Assembly (NCBI RefSeq): GCF_027887165.1
Contig: NC_077229.1
Coordinates: 350,979,416 to 351,043,415 of the forward strand
Direction of reading: 5' to 3'
Source: Monodelphis domestica
Taxonomy: Eukaryota > Chordata > Mammalia > Didelphimorphia > Didelphidae
DNA: 64,000 bases
Numbering within the stretch: position 1 is the first letter of the stretch; the number at the start of each line of letters is the position of its first letter. The translations under genes and the position numbers were made by a program. Positions 34,770 through 45,475 of the stretch are shown here, piece by piece. A model generated the notes under the pieces. It was not told the origin of the DNA and made no database searches. It was given only the letters and a program-made list of their open reading frames with translations.

Positions 34770-36060
34770 AATGATTATTCCAGATTTTTCACTCTGGGGC
34801 CAAACTGAACAAGACTAATTCATTTTGTACATGATAGCCATTGGAATAGTTGAATATGATGATCTACTTTAGTCTTCTCTAGCCTAGACATACTAAGTTA
34901 TTTCAACCTACATTTCTAGATTAGGAAATCAAGTTCCCTGTTCATCTTCCTATGTATTCTCTCTAAGTGATCGATGCCCTTCCCCAAAGATAAATGCCTC
35001 AAATCACAATGAAGTTAGAATAGAAGTTAGAATGTGCTGGTTTGTAAATTTGTAAAGCTTTTCTTCATTTAGGAAAATTGATAATATGGCCCTTTTAATA
35101 ATAATATTGCATGATATATTAATAGTGAGGTTCTCTTATGGCCATACCTCATTGTTGAATCCTGTTGAGTTTTATGTCTACTAAAGTACCTTTTTCTACC
35201 ACACTGATTTCTAGTCTTGTTTTCATAATTTTGGACTTGGGAATTAGTCTGTTTTTTAAAATAAATTTTAATGCATTTATTTTTATAAATTTCACTTTAA
35301 TTTAACCCAATGTTCTATCCAGTCAGAATCTTTTTCAATCTTGATTCAAATGTTAGCTATCTCTTCTTGTTTTGTGTCATCTATAAATTTGTTAAGCATA
35401 ACATCTGTGCCTTTAACAGAATTATTGATAAAAATGCTAAAGAGCCCAGAATCAGGTGCCTTAGAGAATTTACTGGAGACCTCCTTCTAACTAGACATTG
35501 ACTGATCATGGATCTACCTATTAGATTGACTCAAAATACTTACAATTATACTTTAATCCAGTCCTCATGGTTCCAAATTTTCTACAGGAAGCGCATGAAC
35601 GAATTTGTCAAATGCTTTGCTTAGATTAGGAAAAAGCCCCATTTTTAGCATTTCACTGAACTATTAGTGTAATGGATCTGTCAAAAAAGAGGAAATACAA
35701 GTAGGTTTCAATTAGTGCATATAATAAATCCCCTAAGTGATGGCATGTATTCAAATTCATACTATATAAAGTTGTAATCATATAAAATATAGTCATTGGT
35801 TCCAGCCCAATGGAAGTATGCAGTGTGAATTTTAAAAATACAACCATTCAGGGAACTCATTATTAGCAGTAATGGGGCCCTAGCTCTAAAGTTAGTCTGT
35901 TATGACCTGTTCTTGATGAAACAATGTTAACTCTGTGTGAATACCATTTCATTTCTAAACATTGCCTAGACGTCAGTTTTTAAAACCTGAAAAGACAATT
36001 TTCTGAAGTCCAAACCAATCTGACTGGCCTATAGTTTGTATATTCTTATTTCTTCTCTTT
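34770..36060 (-). mobile_element. L3/CR1 LINE fragment, antisense (1.3 kb)
   Basis: Many ordered landmarks of the reverse complement of CR1/L3: 'ctctggggccaaactgaacaag', 'tcttctctagcctagacatac', 'tttgtgtcatctataaatttgttaagcataac', 'ttgataaaaatgctaaagagccc', 'ctggagacctccttctaactag', 'tttgtcaaatgctttgcttaga', 'tgacctgttcttgatgaaacaatgtt', 'actggcctatagtttg'. It is an ancient pan-amniote LINE fragment without an open frame. Confidence 0.85.
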
Positions 36061-36069
36061 GGGTTAAAG

Positions 36070-36235
36070 CAAAGGTAAATTGAGGCAGGTAGGTGAATTA
36101 GTGGTTAGAGATATGGACTTGGAGTTAAGAAGACCTAAAATCAAATCCAAATTTGCACATTTTCTAGCTGTGCTGTAATCATGGCTGAATCACTTAACCT
36201 CTGTTTGCTTTGTGGTTCTGTGTATCTGTTCTTTC
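36070..36235 (+). repeat. MAR1/MIR-type SINE 5' half
   Basis: 'ggtaggtgaattagtggttagag', 'gacttggagttaagaagacct', 'tttctagctgtgctgtaatc', 'aatcacttaacctctgtttgc'. Confidence 0.7.
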
Positions 36236-36239
36236 TCTG

Positions 36240-36560
36240 CAGGTAGCCCTTCACAGGTTATTCTTCAAACATTAATTATATTGGTGCATATGCTGTTCTC
36301 TTGGTTCACCCCATTTCATTTTTCATAATTTCATTTGTCTTTCCTTTTTTTAAAAATAATTAACTGCTAGCCATTTCTTATGGTAAGTACTATTCTATCA
36401 CAATCAGATCTGAACAACTTATTCAGCCATTCCCCAACAGATATATGTTCCCTAAGTTATCAAGTCTTTATCACCACAAAGACAGCTGTTATTTATATTA
36501 TAAAACATGTAGGTTCTTGTACTTTTCCCCTGATCTTCTTGAGAAGAAACAAAGTATCAT
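36240..36560 (-). mobile_element. Old L1 3' fragment, antisense
   Basis: Plus-strand 'cttattcagccattccccaacag', 'tttatcaccacaaagacagctg' and 'atttcttatggtaagta' parallel the antisense L1 text at 18540-19140 and 54500-54660. Confidence 0.65.
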
Positions 36561-36890
36561 TAAAAATTTATAGGATCATATAATTATATATAATTTATAT
36601 TTGTATATATTATATAATATGTTGTATATATACATATATAAATATTATCTTCATAATTCCAACAAATTTTATTCTTACTTACAAGATCATTTGTCCCCAT
36701 ATTTTAGTATCGTTAATGCATTTCACTTGCTTGCAACTGTATTTGTGTATACATGTGAAACCAAACATTGTAGGATAGGCTCCATTCCTGGATTTTGTTT
36801 CCTATGAACTTCTAAATATTATCCCCACCCCTTGAAAATTATACCTGCTTTCTGTATTATCTCAGCTTGATAGATTATTTGTGTTTTTGT
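36560..36890. other. AT-rich and unassigned DNA
   Basis: (TA)-rich text to about 36650, then nothing recognised. Confidence 0.4.
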
Positions 36891-37097
36891 TATGTATACA
36901 TTATACATAAGTGTATACATAATTTTTCTCCCTTCCGTCACTGTGAAGCTTTATTAGATTTACAAAATTCCAGTCAGTATGCCAATCAGGGTGCTAACCA
37001 ATGTGACCATGAAAATGTGGGTTCAAGACTGTAAATTGCCAAAACTGTAAAAATAATTTTAGTGTCTTGATTTTATATCAAAAATAAGTGGTCGCCA
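36890..37097 (-). pseudogene. Possible retroviral internal remnant next to LTR
   Basis: Read on the minus strand, the LTR end at 37098 is followed at once by TGGCGACCAC (37088-37097), where a retroviral primer-binding site would lie. The same TGGCGACC follows the 5' LTR of the element at 46156. About 200 bp of possible leader remains. No coding remnants are visible. Confidence 0.4.
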
Positions 37098-37857
37098 TGG
37101 GGAAAATTCCCAAATATTAAATACTCAAGTCAGCTGTGTTTTATGGAGATTTTAATTAAAACAAATGAAGGAATTAAGGGAAGGGAGAGAAACAGAGTAA
37201 GAGGAAATAGTAGGAAAAGGCCTAGGGCCTAGGCCAAATGGCCTAGGCCTTTCTCTTTAAGAGAGAAAACTAAGTCAGTCTTTTATCCACTCACCACAAG
37301 ATTTTGTTCCAAGCAAAACTCCAACTAAGTTCAGAGGCCCAGTACTCCAACTAGTCAGAGATCCAACTGACTCTAAGTTGAGAGCCAGCTCCTTTTAAAG
37401 AGAAATTTCTCTTATGTCACCTCCCCTAAATTTTCACATCTACCAATCACAGTAGACATTTTCCACAGGACTGACCATTCTTATTTCACATCTTCTTTTG
37501 TTAGTCACCTTCCCTGAGTAGACTAAAACTTCACACCTCTTGCTAAGCTTGCCCTTTGTAAGTTGCTTGACCTTTTAGTGATTAATTTAACCTTTATACG
37601 TACTTAGCACCCTTTTGTATTAGATCTAAAAATAGACCTAGCTTAAGGTTTTGGCCTAATTATAAGTATGAGTTGGGGACTTTTCATTGTTCAGTAAGGA
37701 GTTTTACAACTTTATCTTCCCCTAAAGTATTCCTAAGTATGGGTGGAGTAATGTAATATTCTCAATACATTCCTGATCAAGTACCTCCATTCTTTAAATG
37801 GGGAATAGCCTAACCAAATCTTCTGAGGTAGAGTCTGAGCAGTTTTTAAGATTCACA
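37098..37857 (-). mobile_element. LTR of a retrovirus-like fossil, antisense
   Basis: Reads TGTGAATCTT ... CCCCA on the minus strand, about 760 bp. It has a CTTTAAAAGG TATA-like box (minus-strand sense, near 37395), an attaaa polyadenylation-like signal near 37155 and a strong GGCCTAGGCC-aaat-GGCCTAGGCC hairpin (37226-37249). The primer-site-like sequence lies directly adjacent. No matching second LTR is in the window. Older than the element at 46152, judging by the lost interior. Confidence 0.6.
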
Positions 37858-38045
37858 CCACTGTGGATGGAAAGGCAAAAGATAGTTCCTGTGCCGAAGG
37901 AGCTCACAGTCTAATGAAGGAGTTAACGTGGAAATAATTATGTATAAACTAGATACCTAGAGAATTAATTGGAAGTAATAAATATAGGGAAGGCATTAGA
38001 ATGGTAAGAGAGCAGGAAGAACTTTCTATAGAAGGAGTGGCTTTC
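37858..38045 (-). repeat. L2 3' end, antisense
   Basis: 'agttcctgtgccgaaggagctcacagtctaatgaaggag' is the reverse of L2 'ctccattagactgtgagctccttgagggcagg'; 'gaagaactttctatagaaggag' follows. The LTR directly to the left probably inserted into this copy. Confidence 0.7.
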
Positions 38046-38047
38046 TT

Positions 38048-38420
38048 GTGCATCCTTCATTTTTGAAGATAACTAATGATATCATGGGATGATGTCTTAA
38101 TTTGTACTTTCATTAGAATCAAATGAGACAAAATTGCAAAATGTCATCAGACTCACACTCTTTTCCAGAACTATCAATGTCCAGTGGTAAAACAAAAGTC
38201 AGATCATTGCCCAGGATGCACTGGATGACCTTGGTGGTTTCAACACTTGATGAAGCCCATTGCACAGTCCCTTCTTTAGACATTTCATGGCAAGCAGAAC
38301 AAATCATTCTTATCTGTCAGTTCTTCTTGGGGAAATCTTCACATGCCTAGAGTAGATATCCTCCTGACTGATTGGAAGCCTATTTGTTAACCTCAACTTG
38401 GTTGAGCCATGGTGCTTGAG
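38048..38420 (+). mobile_element. Marsupial SINE-like repeat (same family as 5172)
   Basis: 'tcatttttgaagataactaatgatatca', 'gatgatgtcttaatttg', 'tgtccagtggtaaaacaaaagtcag', 'cccaggatgcactggatgaccttgg', 'ggcaagcagaacaaatcattcttatc', 'ggggaaatcttcacatgcctagagtagata' follow the expected order. Almost full length. The family name is uncertain. Confidence 0.6.
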
Positions 38421-39650
38421 GAAATCAGGGATTCCAAGAAGCAGAGAGGAAAATGAAGAAACCTTCAGGTATGGGAGACAGACTGTGAAAATGGCAAGAA
38501 AAAGAAGAAATGGAATTCCTTGTCTGAAGATCAGCAACATTTTTTTCAGACTTTATTAAGTCTGGAAAATTTCCCTAGCAGGGAATTTTCCATTTCTATA
38601 TTTTCAGATATATTCTAGAAATCTAAATTCCATTCTCAGATACCATCTTCTTAATCAGTGGTTAACTTTCTAAATCTGACCATTGCTTCTTTTTCATAGG
38701 AACATTGGATCACAGATATAGGCTTAAAAGAGACTTTTTCCTCCAATGAAGGAAACTCCCTGATCACCACATCAGTTTCTTACTAAGGCTTTCTATTTTT
38801 GGTAATCTCACCTTGGTTCTTTGTAGCAATATTATTTCTGTCACTGTGACTCACTAGAAAGTCCTAACAGTCTTGTATTATCATGGGGGAGAGACCTGTC
38901 CAACAGGCTAAGAATATGTTTCCTTCCAGATGAACTGAATTTTCTCAAAGCTTCCATGTAGATCAGATGGATCAGAGAATAAGAAATATTGTATCAACTG
39001 TCTTGGGAACATTGTTTGTCCTTTGGAACTTGTGATATTTCTTGTAGGGATAGGGAAAGGAGAAATAGGAAAAAAATTCCTATGACAAATACAATTGTTT
39101 CTTTCACTTTTGTTAGGGATTGGGGACCCAGTCACTCATATTTGTAGAAATCTGGTGAATGCATAAACTTCAGTTTCCACCTGAACTGTCCTTTTTTCCA
39201 GGATAAGAATACTAGATTTTTTTTATGTCAGGAGCATCTTGATAATATCTAAAGTTAAGTGCCATAGAGAGACTAGAGCAGGCATAGATATTTCATAACT
39301 GATTCTGGTTGTTTAGACACATCTTTAAACAGTCTTTTTTGATGAGGCAATCAAAAATATTGCCAATTTCATCTTTTATTTTTGCTTTATTTCATCCCGT
39401 AAGATTTGAATGACTTCTTTGATCATTTATTTTTTTAAAAAGGAATGTAGTTTCTAATATTGGATGTTTTGAAAAATTAAGAGAGCTAGCCACAGGAACT
39501 CCAAGGTCAGAACCTAGGCCGAATTCTGTTCTGAGGAGCAAGAAGCATCACTCCACCAAGAGACTGAGATGGTGTCATAAAGGAGTTAGGGATTGTGCCT
39601 TCCAGGTTTTGTGGGGAAATGTATGTGTCTTCTCCTCACAGGCAGGGGAC
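38420..39650. other. Unassigned stretch with twin hairpins
   Basis: No recognised interspersed repeat. It contains the adjoining hairpins at 38547-38592. Frames of 60-76 codons here have no recognised similarity. Confidence 0.4.
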
Positions 39651-39654
39651 TCTG

Positions 39655-39900
39655 AATAGAGCAGTATGTCTGGCGTCAGGAATACAGCAGATCAAATTTG
39701 GCTTCAGATTCTTGTGACTCTTTGGCAAGTTACTTAACTTATTTGCTTCAGATTCTTCATCTATAAAATGGAGACAGTAATTTCCCTTTCCTCCTAAATT
39801 GTTGTGAGGATTAAATGAGATAATAATTGTAAAGTACTTAGTACAATTCTTGGTACATAAAAGTGTTATTTAAATGTATGGTATTATTATTATTAAGTAA
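39655..39900 (+). repeat. MIR/CORE-SINE, near full length
   Basis: 'atttggcttcagattc', 'tttggcaagttacttaactt', 'ttcttcatctataaaatggaga', 'attgttgtgaggattaaatgagataat', 'gtacttagtacaattcttggtac', ending 'attattattatta'. Confidence 0.8.
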
Positions 39901-41340
39901 AGGTCCTTTTATAAAAGTCAATCTATGTTAAATGGTTAAGTAGAATTGAGTTGCTAGCCCTACAGTTCTTAAATCAGGGTTAGTCATTGGGGATTCTAGA
40001 TAATGGCAAAGGCAAGAGAAACCTCAACCTCTTCTAGTTATCTGATACTCATAAGAGGCTGATATGTAGGAGGATGACCTTGAGTCAACAATATTGCACA
40101 AGACACAAGAAATATTAGGTGGTTTTTATCAGAGAAAAATCTCAGAGTGACTAATAAGCAAAAGAGTTATTTATCTTTTGAGGAGACAAATACAACCCTT
40201 TCAACGCCATATAAATCTAAGACTCTGAGGGTCTTCAGAGGGTAGGTTCTTTCTCTTATCTCAACTTTGCATCTTAGTGACATTAAAGCAATATTCTATA
40301 AGTTCTTAATATGTTTTTCTTTCCTTTGTTCTTTTTCATTCTAATTATTAAAATGTTATTATGATTAATTTTCACATGCCAGGAGCCCCATTCCCAGTGA
40401 TGCCTTCCATAGACCACACCAAAAGACAAAACCTTCTATTCCTCCTCCTCAACTCTTTGCTCAATTCCCTTTATTCTTTATTTCAAGGAGAACATTGCTG
40501 ATTACCATTCTGTCTTACACACAACTGGCATTTGAAATGCTTTGCCTCACAGCCATGCAGAAAAATGACATATTGGGGGATCAGTGTCTATTTCTTTGCT
40601 CCCTAGAGCAGTCCCTGTACACCCAATGAGAAAGGAAAGCAAGGAAGGAGAAGGGAAAGAGAAATTAGAATGAGGAAAATGACCCAATATTGAGTTTCAG
40701 GGAGATTTCCTTCCCATGCCTCAGTTTTCTGGCCAGAGTTAAAGCCCTGGTCTCACCACTTTTATGATTACAAGACCTGGATCATAGCTTTACTCTTCTG
40801 ATTTATCCCCATTGTTTCCCTGAGGCAAATCTTTAGGTTCATTGACTGATGGCTTTTTAGAGGGGGAAAAAATGGAAAGAAAACTTTTTTTTTCCACATT
40901 CAAGAGAAGTTTTATAAATGCTGCCTCTTCAGTGTAATTCATTGCCCTGGCTTTTTCCTGCTGAGGAAGAAATTTCATTTGGAAATAATTTTGTCTTAAC
41001 CCCAGGAAGTGCTTCCCACTTCTGACACGTGAGACACTTCAGTTCTGGAACAGGATTGATTACAGAGGCATGTTTGCTATGGACTGTCAAAAGTCATGGA
41101 AGTTCTCTACCATGGAGCCACCCACAGGGCTATACACTCATTGGTTCTTTCTAAAGCTGAGTCAACACTACAAAGCACCAAGGAGAGAATAATTGAATAT
41201 TCGGTTACTTTAGCTGCCTTTTATAAAGAATAGAATCAAAGCATGCAGAATACCAAATAAAATTAGAACATCTAGATTTCTTACAATGATTGTGCTGATT
41301 AAATTTATCAGATAGCTGGGCAGTCTTTGAACTCAAATTG
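39900..41340. other. Unassigned, repeat-poor DNA
   Basis: About 1.4 kb without a recognised repeat or gene. 40780-41250 has a more balanced base composition than its surroundings, and a 62-codon minus frame at 40790-40978 has no recognised similarity. Confidence 0.35.
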
Positions 41341-41344
41341 CCCT

Positions 41345-41580
41345 CTTGATAGGAAATAAGCATTTAGTAAGCACCAAGCTCTTACTTAAGTATTTTATAA
41401 ACATGATTATATCTGATCTTCACAAAAATTCTGGGAAGTAAGTGTTACCATGTCCCTTATTTTACAGTTAAAAAACTAGAGATTGGACTTGACCATATAT
41501 CACAGAAATAGTGAAGATCTGAGGTCCAATTTGAACTCAGGCCTTCCTGTCTCCAGACCCAGCTTTCAATAGACCAGAAC
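41345..41580 (-). repeat. MIR, antisense
   Basis: 'aagcatttagtaagcaccaagctcttac', 'atctgatcttcacaaaaattctggg', 'cttattttacagttaaaaaactaga', 'tttgaactcaggccttcctgtctcc'. Nearly full length. Confidence 0.75.
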
Positions 41581-41664
41581 ATCTGGCTGCTTCTGTAATC
41601 AGAAATTCCATTTCAATTTTTTGTTTTCAATCTTCTTTCCAAAGAGGAAACTAGCACATCTGTG

Positions 41665-41669
<5 letters not shown>

Positions 41670-41703
<34 letters not shown>
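41670..41703 (+). repeat. (GT)n microsatellite
   Basis: 17 uninterrupted GT units. Confidence 0.97.
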
Positions 41704-41706
<3 letters not shown>

Positions 41707-41918
41707 GAAATTCAGAAAGATCAATGAACATGTCAGGACACATTGCTTTCCTCCTAGAAAAAGGAAGCCTATTTTGTTCACTTTTTTAAAAAATCAAAAT
41801 GCAAGTTACTTTAATCTTAAACAAATTGCCTTTTTATATAAATAAATAGTAAATTATGAAGGATTTTATCCAGAGATGAGGCAACTTTATTCCATTCAAA
41901 AGGGCAGCAACTTTTTCT

Positions 41919-41933
41919 AAAAGGGTTCTCAAA
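41919..41933 (+). repeat. 15-bp SINE target-site duplication, left copy
   Basis: AAAAGGGTTCTCAAA, repeated exactly at 42141-42155. Confidence 0.92.
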
Positions 41934-42140
41934 GCTAGACCTAGAGAGGGGAAGTGCTAGGTTCAAATCTGGCCTCAGACACTTCCCAGCTGTGTGACCC
42001 TGGGCAAGTCACTTGACCCCCATTGCCTAGCCCTTACCACTCTTCTGCCATGGAACCAATACACAGTATTCATTCCAAGACAAAAGGTAAGGGTTTCCAT
42101 AAATAAATAAATAAACAAACAAACAAATAAATAAATAAAT
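41934..42140 (+). mobile_element. Marsupial tRNA-derived SINE, 5'-truncated, young
   Basis: Starts inside the head at 'gctagacctagagagg' and runs to 'acaaaaggtaagggtttcc', with a tail of AAAT and AAAC units. The match to the family core is very close ('cctcagacacttcccagctgtgtgaccctgggcaagtcacttgaccc'), and the flanking duplication is perfect, so this is one of the younger SINE insertions here. The tail units resemble those of the SINE in the retroviral element at 47154. Confidence 0.93.
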
Positions 42141-42155
42141 AAAAGGGTTCTCAAA
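42141..42155 (+). repeat. 15-bp SINE target-site duplication, right copy
   Basis: Exact partner of 41919-41933. Confidence 0.92.
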
Positions 42156-42159
42156 AGAC

Positions 42160-43115
42160 CAGTGCAAAACATTTATTAAATTGCAATCATTAGAATTAAT
42201 TTTGATATGATTTTGACACATGGCCCAGGGTATCAGAAACATGTCTTTACTAATGGTTCTGATGTCAATGTTCTTTTAGCAGTGCTTGGCTTGATCAATG
42301 AAATCAGGCTTTAGAGATCTCCCGTTTACTTATCCCAGCCTATAATTCTAGGGTATCTGAGTGAATGTATAGTCTAAAAGGCTTTAAATGCAATTAACTC
42401 TTTGGCAACAATGTGGCAGGGGGTTGATTTCAACAGCCAATTTGTTTGTTTGTTTATTTGCTTGAAGTTTGAACTCAGAGTGCAGAAATGCTAGATGCTA
42501 TCGATCAATTCAGCAAATGCTGGGTGACTGAAGTGAGTAGGCTGGAAATAACTCATCACACCACCAGCTCTGCTGTGTTCCATGGTATTCATCATCGTAG
42601 AGGGAGCATAGGCATTTTGTCTAGTGCTTGTGCTCTTTCTTTACCATGAAAGGATTCCATTTAAAGGAGCAGGGGAACTAATTGTGAAACATCTTTTTTC
42701 TAAGCTTGAGGAAATCATTACATCTGTAATAAACCTGGCAAGAATCAGAGAAAAGAAAAGAATGAATGACTAACTTGTGTGATTTAAAATTATCATTATT
42801 ATTATTTTTACTGGCTTTGAAAGCCCCTTGGCTTGGTGATATCAATAGTATTAAGGGGAGCTACTATGCACTCAATTTATTCTAATTAAGTAAGTAAAAA
42901 CAACACAAGGGAGCTGTGTTATACTGATAGTAAAAGGAAACACTTTCCAAATTTGAAAGACTATGTAAAAGTTAGACCTTCACATATTTTATTGATATTT
43001 TAGTAGGAATCAGGGGATACTCAAATTCCCAACTCTCCTTTGAATTAAATGTAATATTTACATATCTTTTCTTCTAAGAAATCACTAACATTCTACTTCC
43101 CCATTGTCTGAGTAA
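42160..43115. other. Repeat-free unique stretch
   Basis: Almost 1 kb with no recognisable repeat, balanced base composition and no long frame. It has the texture of conserved non-coding DNA in a gene-poor region, but conservation cannot be judged from one sequence. Confidence 0.3.
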
Positions 43116-43118
43116 ACT

Positions 43119-43290
43119 TTTTTTTTTCTTTAAACCTTACCTTCTATCTTAGAATCAATACTTTGTAAGCAGAAGAGCAGTAAGTACTAGGCAGTGGGGG
43201 TTAAGTGAAGAGTCTAAAGCTGTATTTGAAACAAGAACCTTCCAGTCTTCAAGCCTGGGTTCTAATCCCCTGAGACATTTAGCTGCCCCC
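43119..43290 (-). mobile_element. Marsupial tRNA-derived SINE, antisense, old
   Basis: 'taaaccttaccttctatcttagaatcaatac', 'gggttaagtgaagagtctaaag', 'cttcaagcctgggttctaatcccctgagacatttagctgcccc' is a diverged reverse copy of the family at 9844. No clear target duplication. Confidence 0.85.
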
Positions 43291-43292
43291 TG

Positions 43293-44640
43293 TTATTATA
43301 CTTTTGTAGAAAGTTAATTAGAGGAATCCTTGATTGGCTGAAGTAGGGCTCCTCCCACAATGCTGACCTTGCACTCCAGCCCCTTCCTCCAAGTCAGATC
43401 CTTTTCTGTGACCATAGAAAAGCTCCCTATCAGTCTCCATGTGTCCCTCCTACTCAATCATTGGGTCAAAGATGATTGTCAATTGCATGTAAGGAGGAAC
43501 ATCTCATTCTATACATACAATGAAATTTAGTATAGTTCCAGGGTCTCTCTGGAGATTCTTTTCTGTTACTTTCTCTCTTTTGGTCTTCTAGGGGTTTTAA
43601 GGTGAAGATGGGGTTTTCTCCCTTCCTTCCCACTCTCAATGACAACGGCAGCTTGCACCTCCAAGGTCGCTGCAAGAAGAACATGCACTTGTTAAGTTTA
43701 AGTAGAGTCCCTGGCTGCTGCTGCTGCCCTCTGCTTCTCTCCCTGAGAAAACAACTAGCAGTTTTGAAGAATGGATGTTTCTGAACTTGGTGGCATCAGT
43801 ACAAGATTGAGAATTTCAGAGTTCCTGAGCCAATATCCCGAAGGAGGTGATTTTCGAAACAGCCAGCTTAAGGAGGAGACATTGTTATCAGCAGTAGGGT
43901 TTGGGGATGAAGGGTTCAAAAGCCATGGCATCCAAGGAGATCTGGATCTTATGACTTGCTTTGCTTCATTGCAGCTCTAAAATGACAGTGAAACTCAAAT
44001 ATTTTAGTCCCCCCAAATTGTCTTTACCTTCATCAAGGGAATATAATTGGCACAAGATGCTATTTGCCATGTTATATTTTTTAACTGCTAATATGAGTTT
44101 ATCAGTCTTTTGAACTTTAAAGTAGTTTCTGTAGTGGAGGAAATCATTCAGAGTGCCATACTAGATCCTGACATAGTACACTATCTGTTTGTTTGTTTTT
44201 TTTTTATGCACGTTTTATGGAGACTCTAGAATTGGATCTTAAGCTTAAAGACATAATGATCCCAGGGATGAGAGAAAGTCAAACCCCACTTCAGCATGAA
44301 CCTTGATCTGTATGAGCTCAGAGCTCATCTCTTGTAGGAGAGGGCTTTGATACTTATTCTTTGATAAATATATAATTTCACAGATGTGAAATATCTGATT
44401 CATAATCTAATAACCTTTCCCCTCACCTCAAACTCTGCCCTGATACTTGAGGACGTTAACCTTTCTGTTGATGTCCTCCCCTGGCTTCCAAGTTCATCAT
44501 CTCCCTCTATTCATACCACCAGCTCCTTTCTTCCTATTCAGTTGTACACAAGGATACTCATATTCTGTTTCTTCTTGCTAACCAGGGAGGAATCAAAATT
44601 CTATGGTCTAGATCTCTGAACTCTCCCAGGATTCCTTTCT
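43293..44640. other. Unassigned, repeat-poor stretch
   Basis: 43300-43990 is richer in G+C than its surroundings and contains a strong acceptor-like polypyrimidine-AG ending at 43590, followed by a 60-codon plus frame (43602-43784). 44380-44640 is C/T-rich and may be diverged L2 in the sense orientation. Nothing is certain. Confidence 0.35.
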
Positions 44641-44644
44641 TTAA

Positions 44645-45330
44645 TTGTTAAAATTTTTTACAGATTATATGTCAATAGAATTTTAAAAAATTTTCTGATA
44701 TTTCACAATACATGTTGTCCCTTTCCCTTCCATCCCTCACTCATAAGATAGGTAACATCATACAGGTTTTCCATGTGTTATCACACAATGCATATTTCTG
44801 TGTTGATCTTAGTGTGAAAGAAGACACATCACATACACTATAGAAAAAAATCATGGAAGAAATAATGTTAAGAATGTTTGGTTTCGTTCTTCATTCAGGC
44901 TCCTTCTTTGGCAGTGGATAGCCTTTTTGATCATGATCATTTTGATCATGATAATAGTTATTTCATTCACAGCTGGTCATCATGCATTAGTGCTATTACT
45001 CTGTACCATGTCCTTTTGATTCTGATCCACTCACTTGCCATCATTTCATATAAGTCTTTCCAGGATTTTTTGATCATTTTGTTCATCATTTCTTATGACA
45101 CAATAGAATTTTATTACAATCATATACCATACCTTATTTAACTGTCTGCCAGATGATTGGCATCCCTTCTGTTTCCAATTTTTTCTATCATAAAAAGTTG
45201 TTCTAAATATTTTTGTACAAATAGGTCCCTTTCCCCTATTTCTGAATTCTTTGGGATATGGACCAAGAAATGGTATTGCTAGCTCAAAGGGTATGTACTT
45301 GATGGCCCTTTGGTCATGGTTCCATCTTCC
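44645..45330 (-). mobile_element. L1 3' end, antisense
   Basis: Element order on the minus strand. ORF2 C-terminal text is legible (FLGPYPKEF..., KVWYMIVIKFYCVIRNDEQN, equivalent to the family's 'MEYYSAIKKDE' segment), followed by a 3' UTR at 44645-44860. It is a different subfamily from the one at 22524, judging by the 3' UTR. Confidence 0.8.
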
Positions 45331-45339
45331 AGGATTCTT

Positions 45340-45475
45340 AATGAATTTTGTGTCATAAACCCTTTTTGCAGTCTGTCTGATGCTATGAGCCCTATTCAGA
45401 ATAATGTTTTTACACACATAAAATAAAATGCATACGATTACTAAGGAAATCAATGATATTCAAATATGGTTATTA
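45340..45475 (+). repeat. Old interspersed repeat, left part
   Basis: 'gcagtctgtctgatgctatgagccctattcagaataatgttttta', 'cataaaataaaatgcatacgattactaaggaaa' is a widespread marsupial repeat whose continuation ('ttatgaaccccaggttaagaa') lies at 45776-45835. Family not named with confidence. Confidence 0.5.
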
